Translations under genes and position numbers: made by a program
Origin: a virus
Virus record (IMG/VR): IMGVR_UViG_3300027749_000498
Coordinates: 1 to 22,726 of that record
Direction: 5' to 3' (one strand)
DNA length: 22,726 nucleotides
The notes under the pieces: model-generated
Database searches by the model: none
Told to the model about the DNA's origin: nothing
Seen by the model: only the letters and a program-made list of their open reading frames with translations
Part shown: in pieces, positions 12,058 through 19,858 of the stretch
Layout of the letters: every line of letters begins with the position of its first letter
How positions within the stretch are numbered: position 1 is the first letter of the stretch

Positions 12058-12798
12058 TTGTTCTACGTGGAACACTTGCCAGCACAGGAACAAAACCCGA
12101 CAATTCACTTGACCTTGTACGGGTACGGGGATGTACACCCGCTGAGTTTGATGAGTTGGGTGGGCCTGACTACGGAACTGGCGAAAAACACGGACTGGAA
12201 AGGGGATATGCGGCTCGTACGCGAGGATGCGCTTATATCGCGCTCGCGATGCAGGGCTACAAAATGGTTTCTGGATAGTGGCTCGGACGTGTGGGTCCAG
12301 ATTGATCACGATATCGAGTTTCAGCCGGAAGATATTTTGGAGTTGGCGCGAATTGCGCACGCGAGGCAAGCGATTGTGTGTATTCCGTATTCGTGTCGTT
12401 CACTTCCGCCGAAACCGGCGTTGAGGGCGAAACCAGGCGCGAAACCTTTGGAGGATGATTCACGGTTGACGCCAATCACTCTTTTTGCGTCGGGTTGTGT
12501 TGCTATCCCGAGGGAGCTGTTGGAAGACTGTCTCGAGGAGTTGTCGAAAGAGGAAACTGACCTGCCTTTGGGTATTCAGTGGTGCGAGGACACGCTAACA
12601 GGCGGACAGATTCCGACGTTGTGGATGCCTTTTGCTGCGGAAGTACGCGAGAGATTGGAATACCTCTCGGAGGATTATGCGGCCTCTTACCGGCTTGCGG
12701 CTTGCGGTGCTGAACAACTCGCTTTTGAGCCGAAAACTCCTATCAAACATTGGGGGGATTTCCCGTTCAGGTTGGCAGGCATTGAGGTGAAAAACTAG
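12058..12798 (+). CDS. GT-A-like (nucleotide-diphosphosugar transferase-fold) protein
   Basis: A protein of about 246 residues. The stretch WFLDSGSDVWVQIDHDIEF (residues of about 70-88) has the strand ending in D-x-D (DHD) that binds metal-nucleotide sugar in GT-A glycosyltransferases. PEDILELARIAHARQAIVC and a later GCVAIPRELLED, with an acidic segment WCEDTLTGG, fit that fold. Phages use such enzymes to modify DNA, capsid or host surface sugars; which applies here is unknown. The start is unclear: the frame opens right after a TGA with TTG at 12058, and GTG at 12067 is an alternative. Both lie in the parS-like palindrome. The small-terminase-like gene follows after four bases. Confidence 0.6.
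   Translation: MFYVEHLPAQEQNPTIHLTLYGYGDVHPLSLMSWVGLTTELAKNTDWKGDMRLVREDALISRSRCRATKWFLDSGSDVWVQIDHDIEFQPEDILELARIAHARQAIVCIPYSCRSLPPKPALRAKPGAKPLEDDSRLTPITLFASGCVAIPRELLEDCLEELSKEETDLPLGIQWCEDTLTGGQIPTLWMPFAAEVRERLEYLSEDYAASYRLAACGAEQLAFEPKTPIKHWGDFPFRLAGIEVKN
12059..12074. promoter_or_regulatory. parS-like palindrome (ParB-binding-site consensus)
   Basis: TGTTCTACGTGGAACA is a 16-base palindrome with one T-G mismatch. It differs at one base from TGTTCCACGTGGAACA, a well-known bacterial chromosomal parS form bound by ParB. It lies at the very start of the first late gene, where it reads FYVEH. No other comparable copy was found in the window. A TGTTCCAC half-site lies about 100 bases upstream (11955-11962). 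No ParA or ParB gene is visible, so a host ParB would be the natural ligand if the site is functional. Confidence 0.6.
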
Positions 12799-12802
12799 GC
12801 GT

Positions 12803-13411
12803 ATGGGCGCGCCAAAACGTGCGGTTTCCATTAATGCAATCGCAAAAGCCCTAAACATTGATCGGAACCGGGCGGCTTGGGGACTCACTAACGACGCCAG
12901 GCTAAAAAAGGACGAGTGCGAAAAGATCCAGGCGAAAGCTAACGAAATGGGCTATAGACGGCCCATAGCTGGCCAACACCACAACTCTCTTCTAACGCAG
13001 GAAAAAGCTGATTCTGTTGTCGAAGGGGTTCTCCTGTGCGAGCCGCTAGAAAAGATCGCGGAACAAGCAGGGATTAAAAGGGAAGCTGCGCTCAAATACA
13101 TTCATGGAGTAGCCGTCCCACTAGACTATCCCGAAACGGAAGAGCAGTGGCGAACGCAAGTCATTGGCTTTTTTGAAATCGCGCTCTGGAAAGGCACTAA
13201 ACGGCTAGCCACCAGCGCAATAGATGAGATTGCACCGCATCAGCTCCCATTGAGCCTCGCGATAACTTCGGACAAACTTTCGCTCATGAAGGGCCAGCCA
13301 ACCAGCTTTAGCGTTAACGTTCATCAGACTATCAACCACCGAGAGTTTCTGGACGAGTTGAAAGGTGCAAAACAAGCCCAGGTAGTCGATGCGGACGGCT
13401 CGGAAGCGTAA
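12803..13411 (+). CDS. LacI-type HTH DNA-binding protein, probable small terminase subunit
   Basis: A 202-residue protein directly before terL. Residues of about 8-54 (VSINAIAKALNIDRNRAAWG, then LTNDARLKKDECEKIQAKAN and EMGYRRP) match the LacI-family headpiece: helix-turn-helix, a hinge-like NDARL turn, and the final helix with the xxLGYRP-type ending. The rest has a second helical unit (LEKIAEQAGIKREAALKYI). Near the C-terminus, LPLSLAITSDKLSLMKGQPT resembles the DKxxLLxGexT segment found in many small terminase-like proteins upstream of terL. The likely role is recognition of phage DNA for packaging, with the HTH contacting the pac or cos site. A regulator of the late operon is the alternative. 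Confidence 0.65.
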   Translation: MGAPKRAVSINAIAKALNIDRNRAAWGLTNDARLKKDECEKIQAKANEMGYRRPIAGQHHNSLLTQEKADSVVEGVLLCEPLEKIAEQAGIKREAALKYIHGVAVPLDYPETEEQWRTQVIGFFEIALWKGTKRLATSAIDEIAPHQLPLSLAITSDKLSLMKGQPTSFSVNVHQTINHREFLDELKGAKQAQVVDADGSEA

Positions 13412-13449
13412 CGCACAATATTGGTTATATTCAATCGCGGCCTACTGTC

Positions 13450-13488
13450 CTATGACACTATGACACTATGACACTATGACACTAGACA
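13450..13488 (+). repeat. CTATGACA tandem repeat reaching the terL start
   Basis: Four exact tandem copies of the 8-mer CTATGACA (13450-13481) and a degenerate fifth (CTAGACA). Each copy carries an ATG that opens the frame ATG ACA CTA TGA, and each of these stops overlaps the next ATG. The chain ends at the ATG of terL (13476), whose next codons MTLD are no longer interrupted because of the degenerate copy. Slippage could change copy number without altering the TerL protein. Confidence 0.9.
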
Positions 13489-15263
13489 CTGCGGCAGGGG
13501 GGGAGGGGGTTGGCAAGCTGGATGGCGGCCAGGTGGCGACGGATTCCCTAAACCAAAAAATTTCCACAAATGACTTGTATTCAAGGGTTTGTCCAACTTG
13601 TTGCAAGTCGTTTGAAGCGCAGCGTGAGCGTGGTGTTTTTTGCGGTGCGCCGTGTCAGCTGAAGTGGTGGTCGGATCAGCCTGAGCATCCGGTTATACCG
13701 AGAGTTGACCACAAGTTGCCGAACGCGGCTGCTTTGAGGGAAAAGCGGATCCGGTTGTTGCTGTTGGAGAAGGGAGATCCGTACAGTTTTGGGTACATCC
13801 CGGATCACTGGGAGGTGGCAAACAAGTATTTGCCGGACACGTCTGAGATGTTGGTGTCTGGTGGAAATCGTGCAGGCAAGACGTTGTTTGCGGCGCGGAA
13901 GGTTGTTGAGACGCTTTTAAGTGGTGAGAACAAGAACGTGTTGTGCTGCCACACGAGTAATGCGACTAGCGTAACTGTCCAGCAACCAGCGATTTACAAC
14001 TACTTGCCTGTGGCGTTGAGGGCGACGAAGAAGGGCAAGATTCACTACCTGAACTATTCTCGGAAGAACGGGTTTACGGACGGGTCGTTCATTTTGCCGA
14101 ATGGTTCACGGTGTGACTTTCTCAATTACACGCAGAGTGAAAACACGATTGAAGGGCGTGAAGCGGACTTGATTTGGTGTGACGAGTTGGTTCCTCAGAG
14201 CTGGGTGGACACGTTGAGGTACCGTTTGGTTACGCGAAGAGGCAAGTTTTTGGTGACTCAGACTCCATTGGAAGGAGTGGCGTCGATATACAAGGAATTT
14301 GTAGCTGGCGCGGCTGTATTGGAGTGGGCACCAGGGCAGTTGTTGGAAGGCAAGTCAGCGGTGGTTGGGTGGCCGACTGGAAAAGCTCCGAGGGTTATGG
14401 AGCGCAAGGAATTGGGCAGGAAGACGGTGTTCTTCTTTAGTGAAGACAATCCATACAATCCTTGGGACGAGATGAAGTCGAAGCTTGTGGGTGCTCCGAT
14501 GGGGCAGGTTTTGACTCGGGCGTATGGCTGGGCGACGGACAATGTGGGAAAGGCGTTTGCGAGATTTCGGCCTGAGACTCACTGTGTGGACGTGAGCAAG
14601 ATGGCTGATGGTGGAACACTGTACATGGTGTGTGACCCGGCTGGTGCGCGTAACTGGTATTGTTTGTGGATGGTGGTGTACGAGGATGGGAAGAAGGTTG
14701 TGGTCAGGGAATTTCCTGATTTTGCGGGGTATGGAGAGTGGGCTTTGCCGAGTGAAAAAGCGGATGGCAAACCGGGTCCAGCGCAGACATTGAGTGCAGG
14801 GCGTTCTATTTCTGAGTATCGGGAGCTGTTCCGACAGATTGAGACTGAGATTGGGCGTGGTGAACCGATCATGCGGCTGATTGATCCCCGGGCAGGTGGA
14901 AGTCCTACGATTAGTGCAGAGGGCGGGACGACGTTGATTGATCTGTTGGCTATTTCAACGGATGAAGATGAAGGAATGGCGTTTGTGCCTGCGCCTGGAG
15001 TTCCAGTAGACCAGAGGACAGCGACGATTAATTCAGAATTAAGCTATGACTCAACGAAGCCTGTGAGCATGTTGAACGAGCCTAAGCTGTATATTTCTAA
15101 GGACTGCCACAACCTAATTTATTGCCTTTCTGAGCATACCGGAAAGGATGGCCAAAAGGGTGCGACAAAGGATGCCATTGATTGTCTTGGCATGTTGTTG
15201 GCGTCCAAGCTGGAGCATATCGGAGCTGGTGGCTTTGATACCATTGGCGGCGGTACTTATTAA
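13476..15263 (+). CDS. terL: Terminase large subunit (TerL), with N-terminal zinc finger
   Basis: A 595-residue packaging motor and nuclease. ATPase domain: Walker A SGGNRAGKT (128-136), Walker B DLIWCDE (231-237) and the coupling motif TQTP (261-264). Nuclease domain of RNase H fold: Asp387 in YMVCDPAG, Asp470 in RLIDPRAG and Asp566 in ATKDAIDC. Residues 38-60 hold a zinc-finger-like set, CPTCC...FCGAPC, not part of the usual TerL core. It pumps DNA into the prohead through the portal encoded next and cuts the concatemer. Upstream is the probable small terminase. The ATG is within the CTATGACA repeat; a G-rich run and later in-frame GTG leave the exact start slightly open. Confidence 0.93.
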   Translation: MTLDTAAGGEGVGKLDGGQVATDSLNQKISTNDLYSRVCPTCCKSFEAQRERGVFCGAPCQLKWWSDQPEHPVIPRVDHKLPNAAALREKRIRLLLLEKGDPYSFGYIPDHWEVANKYLPDTSEMLVSGGNRAGKTLFAARKVVETLLSGENKNVLCCHTSNATSVTVQQPAIYNYLPVALRATKKGKIHYLNYSRKNGFTDGSFILPNGSRCDFLNYTQSENTIEGREADLIWCDELVPQSWVDTLRYRLVTRRGKFLVTQTPLEGVASIYKEFVAGAAVLEWAPGQLLEGKSAVVGWPTGKAPRVMERKELGRKTVFFFSEDNPYNPWDEMKSKLVGAPMGQVLTRAYGWATDNVGKAFARFRPETHCVDVSKMADGGTLYMVCDPAGARNWYCLWMVVYEDGKKVVVREFPDFAGYGEWALPSEKADGKPGPAQTLSAGRSISEYRELFRQIETEIGRGEPIMRLIDPRAGGSPTISAEGGTTLIDLLAISTDEDEGMAFVPAPGVPVDQRTATINSELSYDSTKPVSMLNEPKLYISKDCHNLIYCLSEHTGKDGQKGATKDAIDCLGMLLASKLEHIGAGGFDTIGGGTY

Positions 15264-15274
15264 GAAGGATCAAC

Positions 15275-17413
15275 ATGGAAGAGATGCCTGACATGCAGAA
15301 TTTCAAGAGCGTTGCGTCGTTTCAGCGGCGTGATCTTGACCATGCGAACGATGCGATGTCGCGTGTTGGACCGGACCCTGAGATTGGCGCGTTGATTGAG
15401 GAATTGCGACGTGCAGCGACTGATTACGGAATTGGATCACGGGTCCAGCGTGTTGAGAATACGAGGTACTGCCGGTGGACTGGCCAGAGTGAGGACGGAA
15501 AGAAGTGGAATGAGAACGGGCCGAACAAGCCTGCGTTCCCTTGGGATGGAGCCAGTGACACTCGGATCCCGTTGGCGGACGAAGTGATCAACAACATGGT
15601 GGACCTGTCCACGACGGCGTTCTGGCGGTCCATGATTCACGTTGCTCCAGTAAACGTGGGGACGATGGACAATGCAGTCACGATGCACAGCCTGATGGAC
15701 TTCGTGATGTCGCAGAAGATGTACTATGGTCTGACGCGTGAGGTGGAGCTGATTTCCCAGTATCTCTGGACGTATGGCTGGGCCGGATGCCATGTGACTT
15801 GGCAGCAGGAGATTTCCCAGAAGGAGCAGCATGTCTCAATGAACCAGATCATCCAGATGGCCCAGCAGAGTCAGCCTGGAAGCATTTTGGCGGACCTGCC
15901 AAACCTGATTCAGAACCCGGAAGCAGACGATCAGGTTGCGGAGTTGTTGATTGGAGCGTTTCCGCACTTGAAGAAGCGACGTGCGATGAGGGCTGTGAAG
16001 GATTTGCGGCGCGAAGGGGAATGTGAGTTTCCGGTGCCGTATGTGAGCAAGAATACGCCCCAGATTGCTGCGTTGTGTCCTTGGGACGAGCTGGCGTTTC
16101 CGCCTGAAACAACGGATGTGCAGAGTGCGCGAGTAGTTTTCCGGCGTGTATACATGACCGAGATTGAGGTCCGCCAAAAGGTTGCAACGGAAGAGTGGGA
16201 AGAGGAGTGGGCGCAGGAAGCCATCAATGCGATGGGCCGGTTTTCCAACTACTCGGACTACACGTACACGATTGGCTTGACCAATAATGCACTGATCAAT
16301 CGTCAGCATTTGATTGAAATTTGCTACGCATACCAGAAGGCCATTGATGAGGATGGTGTTCCGGGTGTGTATTGCACGGTGTTTTGTCCTCAGGTTGGCG
16401 ACAAGTGGGGCAAGTTTGAGCTGTTGGAATACAATCACGGGCAATACCCGTTTGTAGTTTGGCGGGCTGAGATGATTCACCGGAAGATTACGGAAAGCCG
16501 TGGTGTTCCTGACATTTGCTCGACTTGGCAGAACGAGGTCAAGGCGCAGCGGGATTCGATTCAGGACTACACGTCGATTTCCACTCTGCCACCGTTGCAG
16601 GTTCCGAAGACTCGCGGTGGAAACTTGAAGTTGGGTCCGGCTGTTCAGATTCCTGTGCTGCGACCCGGCGAGATTAGCTGGATGCAGCCTCCTGCTCGCG
16701 ATCCGAATGTGGCATTTACGCTGATTAAGGAGATCGAAGCCCAGACGGACAGGTACTTTGGAAGGCCGACTGAAAAGGTTCCTCCTGCGCTTACACAGGC
16801 CCGCCAGCAGCGCAACGTAAACAACTGGCTTCATGGCTGGACTGAGGCGTTCCGTCAGGTCATGTCGATCACTTTGCAGTACATGGGACCGGAAGAGATT
16901 ACCCGGATCACCCGTGGACAGCTTAGCATTGTGGGGGATGACACTGAGTTTGACGTGACGCTCAGGTTTGACGTGCGCGAGCTGAGTACGGATCTGGTGA
17001 CTGAGAAGTTGAAGAGCATTGCACAGTTGGTGTTGCCGCTGGATTCGGCTGGTGTTGTGGATCATGCGAAGTTGGTGGCAATGCTCATGCGGGCAATTGA
17101 TCCGACGCTTGCCCAGGAGCTTGTGATGCCTTCTGGCCCTGCAAGTCAGAAAATGTTTGATGAGACAAACAATGACATGGCCCTGATTGCATTGGGTAAT
17201 CCGCCCAAGTTGCGCGAGAACGACCCGGCTGCGGCCACTCGGTTGCAGTTCACTCAGCAGATTTTGCAGAGCAATCCGAAGTACATTCAGCAGGCGCAGC
17301 AGGACCAGACGTTTCAGCAGAACATGCAGAAATACGTCCAAAACCTGCAATTCAGCGTCCAGCAACAACAGAATGCAGTGACTGGAAGACTCGGTGTTGA
17401 CCCCAACAAGTGA
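15275..17413 (+). CDS. Portal protein
   Basis: A 712-residue portal of the long, podovirus-like type. Near the N-terminus AFPWDGASDTRIPLADEVIN is a typical portal signature, followed by a helical region, the wing-like beta segments, and a stem/crown area with WLHGWTEAFRQVMSITLQYM. The C-terminus is Gln-rich and coiled (ILQSNPKYIQQAQQDQTFQQ), as expected for a barrel or crown extension. Twelve copies would form the vertex channel for DNA entry, and TerL docks onto it. The start has a good AAGGAT site five bases before the ATG. The position directly after terL supports the call. The next gene begins on the last base of its stop. Confidence 0.9.
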   Translation: MEEMPDMQNFKSVASFQRRDLDHANDAMSRVGPDPEIGALIEELRRAATDYGIGSRVQRVENTRYCRWTGQSEDGKKWNENGPNKPAFPWDGASDTRIPLADEVINNMVDLSTTAFWRSMIHVAPVNVGTMDNAVTMHSLMDFVMSQKMYYGLTREVELISQYLWTYGWAGCHVTWQQEISQKEQHVSMNQIIQMAQQSQPGSILADLPNLIQNPEADDQVAELLIGAFPHLKKRRAMRAVKDLRREGECEFPVPYVSKNTPQIAALCPWDELAFPPETTDVQSARVVFRRVYMTEIEVRQKVATEEWEEEWAQEAINAMGRFSNYSDYTYTIGLTNNALINRQHLIEICYAYQKAIDEDGVPGVYCTVFCPQVGDKWGKFELLEYNHGQYPFVVWRAEMIHRKITESRGVPDICSTWQNEVKAQRDSIQDYTSISTLPPLQVPKTRGGNLKLGPAVQIPVLRPGEISWMQPPARDPNVAFTLIKEIEAQTDRYFGRPTEKVPPALTQARQQRNVNNWLHGWTEAFRQVMSITLQYMGPEEITRITRGQLSIVGDDTEFDVTLRFDVRELSTDLVTEKLKSIAQLVLPLDSAGVVDHAKLVAMLMRAIDPTLAQELVMPSGPASQKMFDETNNDMALIALGNPPKLRENDPAAATRLQFTQQILQSNPKYIQQAQQDQTFQQNMQKYVQNLQFSVQQQQNAVTGRLGVDPNK

Positions 17414-17685
17414 TGAAACTTAACGAAGAAAAGCTGAAGGAAGCGTTTACGTCAGCAAGTGGGATGGAGCCTGTATACAAGGCTTTCATGCAGGTTGCTC
17501 TTCATCATTTGGAGATCAACAAGCAGGCTGCTTTTTCTCCAAATTTGAGTGCTGAAGACCGTGCTTATAACTGCGGACGATGCGCTTCTTTGGAAGACCT
17601 TTTGTTTGCCATAGAATCCTATGATGCAAAAAATGATTTGACAGAAGCGGGCGAGGAACCCACCTCAGATCAAAGTCTTTCTTAG
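17413..17685 (+). CDS. Small conserved-position protein after the portal
   Basis: A 90-residue helical protein starting MKLNEEKLKEAFTSASGMEP, with ALHHLEINKQAAF and AYNCGRCASLEDLLFAIESY, ending in an acidic tail. The ATG shares one base with the portal stop (TGATG), so translation is probably coupled. Its place between portal and scaffold suggests a head-assembly helper, but no family is recognised and no catalytic motif is seen. Confidence 0.7.
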   Translation: MKLNEEKLKEAFTSASGMEPVYKAFMQVALHHLEINKQAAFSPNLSAEDRAYNCGRCASLEDLLFAIESYDAKNDLTEAGEEPTSDQSLS

Positions 17686-17736
17686 TTTGGACTTCAAACT
17701 ATGGCTTATATACCCGTCTTGCTGGGTTAAAACTGC

Positions 17737-18768
17737 ATGGCTACATCTATTAGTACCGGGGAAGCGTCACCCTCTCAAAACACGGAACCGACCATCAATT
17801 CTGTCAATTTTGGTGAGGCAGAGTTGTCTGATGCAATCTCAAAAATGCTTCAGAAGTCACAGGAAACCGAAAAGCAGTCCGATACAACTGAGGAAGCCGC
17901 TGTTGCGGAAGCTCCTGAAAGTGTCGAATCGGATCAGACCGATCAACAAGCTGAATCTCAGGACGAGTCTTCTGAGGATGTTCCTTCACAGGATGAAGAA
18001 GCAGAAACGCAAAAGCAGGACGATGCTGACGAAGAGCCTAAAGGCGTTCAAAAGCGAATCGACAAGTTGACCCGTGCTCGGAAAGAGGCGTCTGAACGTG
18101 CTGAAACGCTTGAACGTGAACTCAACGAAGCAAAGGCCAAGCTGGAGGAGTTGTCGAAACAGCCCAAGCAGGTTGTACAGGCTGACCCGGCAAATCCGTT
18201 TAGTGACGTGTGGGAAGAATCGAAACTGACCGAGGAGTGGCAGAAGGCCAGGGAACTCAAGCGTTGGTGCGAGGACAACCAAGACGGCACTGAACTCAAT
18301 GGACAGGAGTATTCACGGGACGACATCAAGTCTATTCGCCGCAAGGTTGAAGATGCACTGGAAGTCCAAATCCCGCGACGTGCTCAGTTCTTGAACCAGT
18401 ACAAACAGCTCAAGCCGATTGCAGAACAGATCTACCCTTGGTGGAAAGATCGTGCTGCTGTCGAATATACGCAGGCGCAGGAGGTTTTGAGGTCCATGCC
18501 TCAGATTGCCAACATGCCTGAGTACCAAGTGCTGATTGGTGACTTCGTTGAAGGGCGCAAGCTGCGGTTGGCCAAGGATGCTGAATCCAAAAAGGCAAGG
18601 ACTTCCAAGCCATTGCCGAAACTTGCCCAAAAGCAGCCCGGAGTAACAACCACCTCGCCACGACGGGTTGAAAAGTCAGAGCAAGACACTGCTGTTGCGA
18701 AATCTCGTTTCTTAAAAACTGGTGGACAATCCGAACTAGCCGAACTCCTGAAGCGTAGTCTTCGATAA
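17737..18768 (+). CDS. Capsid scaffolding protein
   Basis: A 343-residue protein with the usual scaffold layout: an acidic, disordered N-terminal third (SDTTEEAAVAEAPES, DESSEDVPSQDEEAETQ), a coiled coil at about 105-145 (RIDKLTRARKEASERAETLE), a middle helical part, and a basic C-terminal region (RKLRLAKDAESKKARTSKPL) that would bind the inside of the capsid shell. It lies directly upstream of the major capsid gene. No protease motif is visible, so it is not an obvious protease-scaffold fusion. No clear ribosome site is seen in the 51-base gap before it. Confidence 0.82.
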   Translation: MATSISTGEASPSQNTEPTINSVNFGEAELSDAISKMLQKSQETEKQSDTTEEAAVAEAPESVESDQTDQQAESQDESSEDVPSQDEEAETQKQDDADEEPKGVQKRIDKLTRARKEASERAETLERELNEAKAKLEELSKQPKQVVQADPANPFSDVWEESKLTEEWQKARELKRWCEDNQDGTELNGQEYSRDDIKSIRRKVEDALEVQIPRRAQFLNQYKQLKPIAEQIYPWWKDRAAVEYTQAQEVLRSMPQIANMPEYQVLIGDFVEGRKLRLAKDAESKKARTSKPLPKLAQKQPGVTTTSPRRVEKSEQDTAVAKSRFLKTGGQSELAELLKRSLR

Positions 18769-18782
18769 ACTGAAATACTAAT

Positions 18783-19805
18783 ATGCCACTGCTCCAGCCC
18801 TCCCAGGTGGGTATCCGTGAGGAACTTGCCGACTACATCGCAATCGTTGACCAGAAGTCTACCCCGTTTGTGTCCATGGCCCCCAAGGGCAAGGATCTCG
18901 GGAACATGACGTTCTCTTGGCAGGTTGATAACTACGCCGCGCCCCAGCTCACTGGCGTTGTTGACGGCACCGACGTGACTGTCGCCTCGGCTTCCAACCC
19001 GGTTGCCAATCGTGCGCGGTTCTCTAACTACGCTCAGGCGTTCCGCCGTACCCTCCGCATCGGCTTCATCGCTCAGACTCAGAATGTCGCTGGCGTCACT
19101 GATGAAGTTGCCAACGGTATCAGCAAGAACCTGATCCAGCTCAAGCGTGACATGGAAGCCACCTTCCTTTGCACGAACCAGGCTGCTGTGGTTGACAACG
19201 GTACCAACGCTTACCTGACGGGTTCGCTTGGCAACTGGCTAACGACCACTGGCTCGTCTGTTGGTCAGCCTACCAGCACGTTTGCTCCTGCCTCCGGTGC
19301 TGTTGATACCACTGCCACTGCGTCTCTGACTGAGACCACTGTGCAGGCCGTGTTGACTGCCATCTATGGAGCGACTGGCGTGTTCCGCGATTACGACGTG
19401 ATTTGCGGCACGACCCTTAAGCGTGCGTTCTCCAACCTGAGTGCGTCCGCTACAACCACCACCGCCAACACTAACACTGTTGCAGCGACCTCTGTTCGCA
19501 CGTTCAACAAAGAACTGGCGTCCGATACCTACAAGTCTTCCATCGACATTTTCGAGGGTGACTTTGGCCGCCTTGTTCTCCACCCAGATGTGTTCATTGG
19601 TGGCAACAACGCCGGTGCTCTTTCGGCTCAGGCTTACAAGGGTTACGTCATTCCCATGGATATGGCTGAAATCCGCTATTCCAAGCTTCCTGAGGTCAAG
19701 GAACTGCCTGACGCTGGTGGCGGCCCTGCTCGCCTTGTTCAGGCTATTGCTGGTCTGGTTGTGAAGAACCCTAACGGCTTTGGCATGTTCAACGCCACGT
19801 CGTAA
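18783..19805 (+). CDS. Major capsid protein, SU10-like (DUF5309 type)
   Basis: A 340-residue HK97-fold capsid protein. VGIREELADYIAIVDQKSTP, followed by FVSMAPKGK and FSWQVDNYA, matches the opening of the SU10-like/DUF5309 capsid family (early helix, TPF turn, E-loop strand). LKRDMEATFL is the conserved spine-helix part, and the end has LVQAIAGLVVKNPNGFGMFN. Ser/Thr/Ala-rich insertions (SASATTTTANTNTVA) lie in the A-domain region. It forms the head shell over the scaffold encoded upstream. No N-terminal prohead protease cleavage site is evident. The leader is AT-rich (AAATACTAAT) without a Shine-Dalgarno sequence, notable for what should be the most abundant protein. A terminator follows. Confidence 0.87.
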   Translation: MPLLQPSQVGIREELADYIAIVDQKSTPFVSMAPKGKDLGNMTFSWQVDNYAAPQLTGVVDGTDVTVASASNPVANRARFSNYAQAFRRTLRIGFIAQTQNVAGVTDEVANGISKNLIQLKRDMEATFLCTNQAAVVDNGTNAYLTGSLGNWLTTTGSSVGQPTSTFAPASGAVDTTATASLTETTVQAVLTAIYGATGVFRDYDVICGTTLKRAFSNLSASATTTTANTNTVAATSVRTFNKELASDTYKSSIDIFEGDFGRLVLHPDVFIGGNNAGALSAQAYKGYVIPMDMAEIRYSKLPEVKELPDAGGGPARLVQAIAGLVVKNPNGFGMFNATS

Positions 19806-19820
19806 TTTTGTACTTGCAAG

Positions 19821-19855
19821 GGCGGGTTTGGCTTACAGGCTGAACCCGCCTTTTT
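19821..19855 (+). terminator. Intrinsic terminator after the major capsid gene
   Basis: GGCGGGTT (19821-19828) pairs with AACCCGCC (19843-19850), an 8-bp GC-rich stem with a 14-base loop, followed at once by TTTTT. This is a classical Rho-independent terminator 15 bases after the capsid stop. Only three bases separate its T-run from the next ATG, so downstream genes depend on read-through, antitermination or another promoter. Confidence 0.88.
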
Positions 19856-19858
19856 GAT

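Noticed and set aside
11980-12369. A 129-codon minus-strand frame antisense to the first late gene
   Set aside because: It has no recognisable domain, crosses the parS-like site and late leader, and opposes a gene with a plausible GT-A motif.
13450-13488. Possible CRISPR-like repeats
   Set aside because: The copies are 8 bases in direct tandem with no spacers, so this is a microsatellite-type repeat.
15836-17368. A 510-codon open frame antisense to the portal gene
   Set aside because: The portal protein on the plus strand has clear family features. The antisense frame is His/Arg/Leu-rich shadow sequence without a domain.
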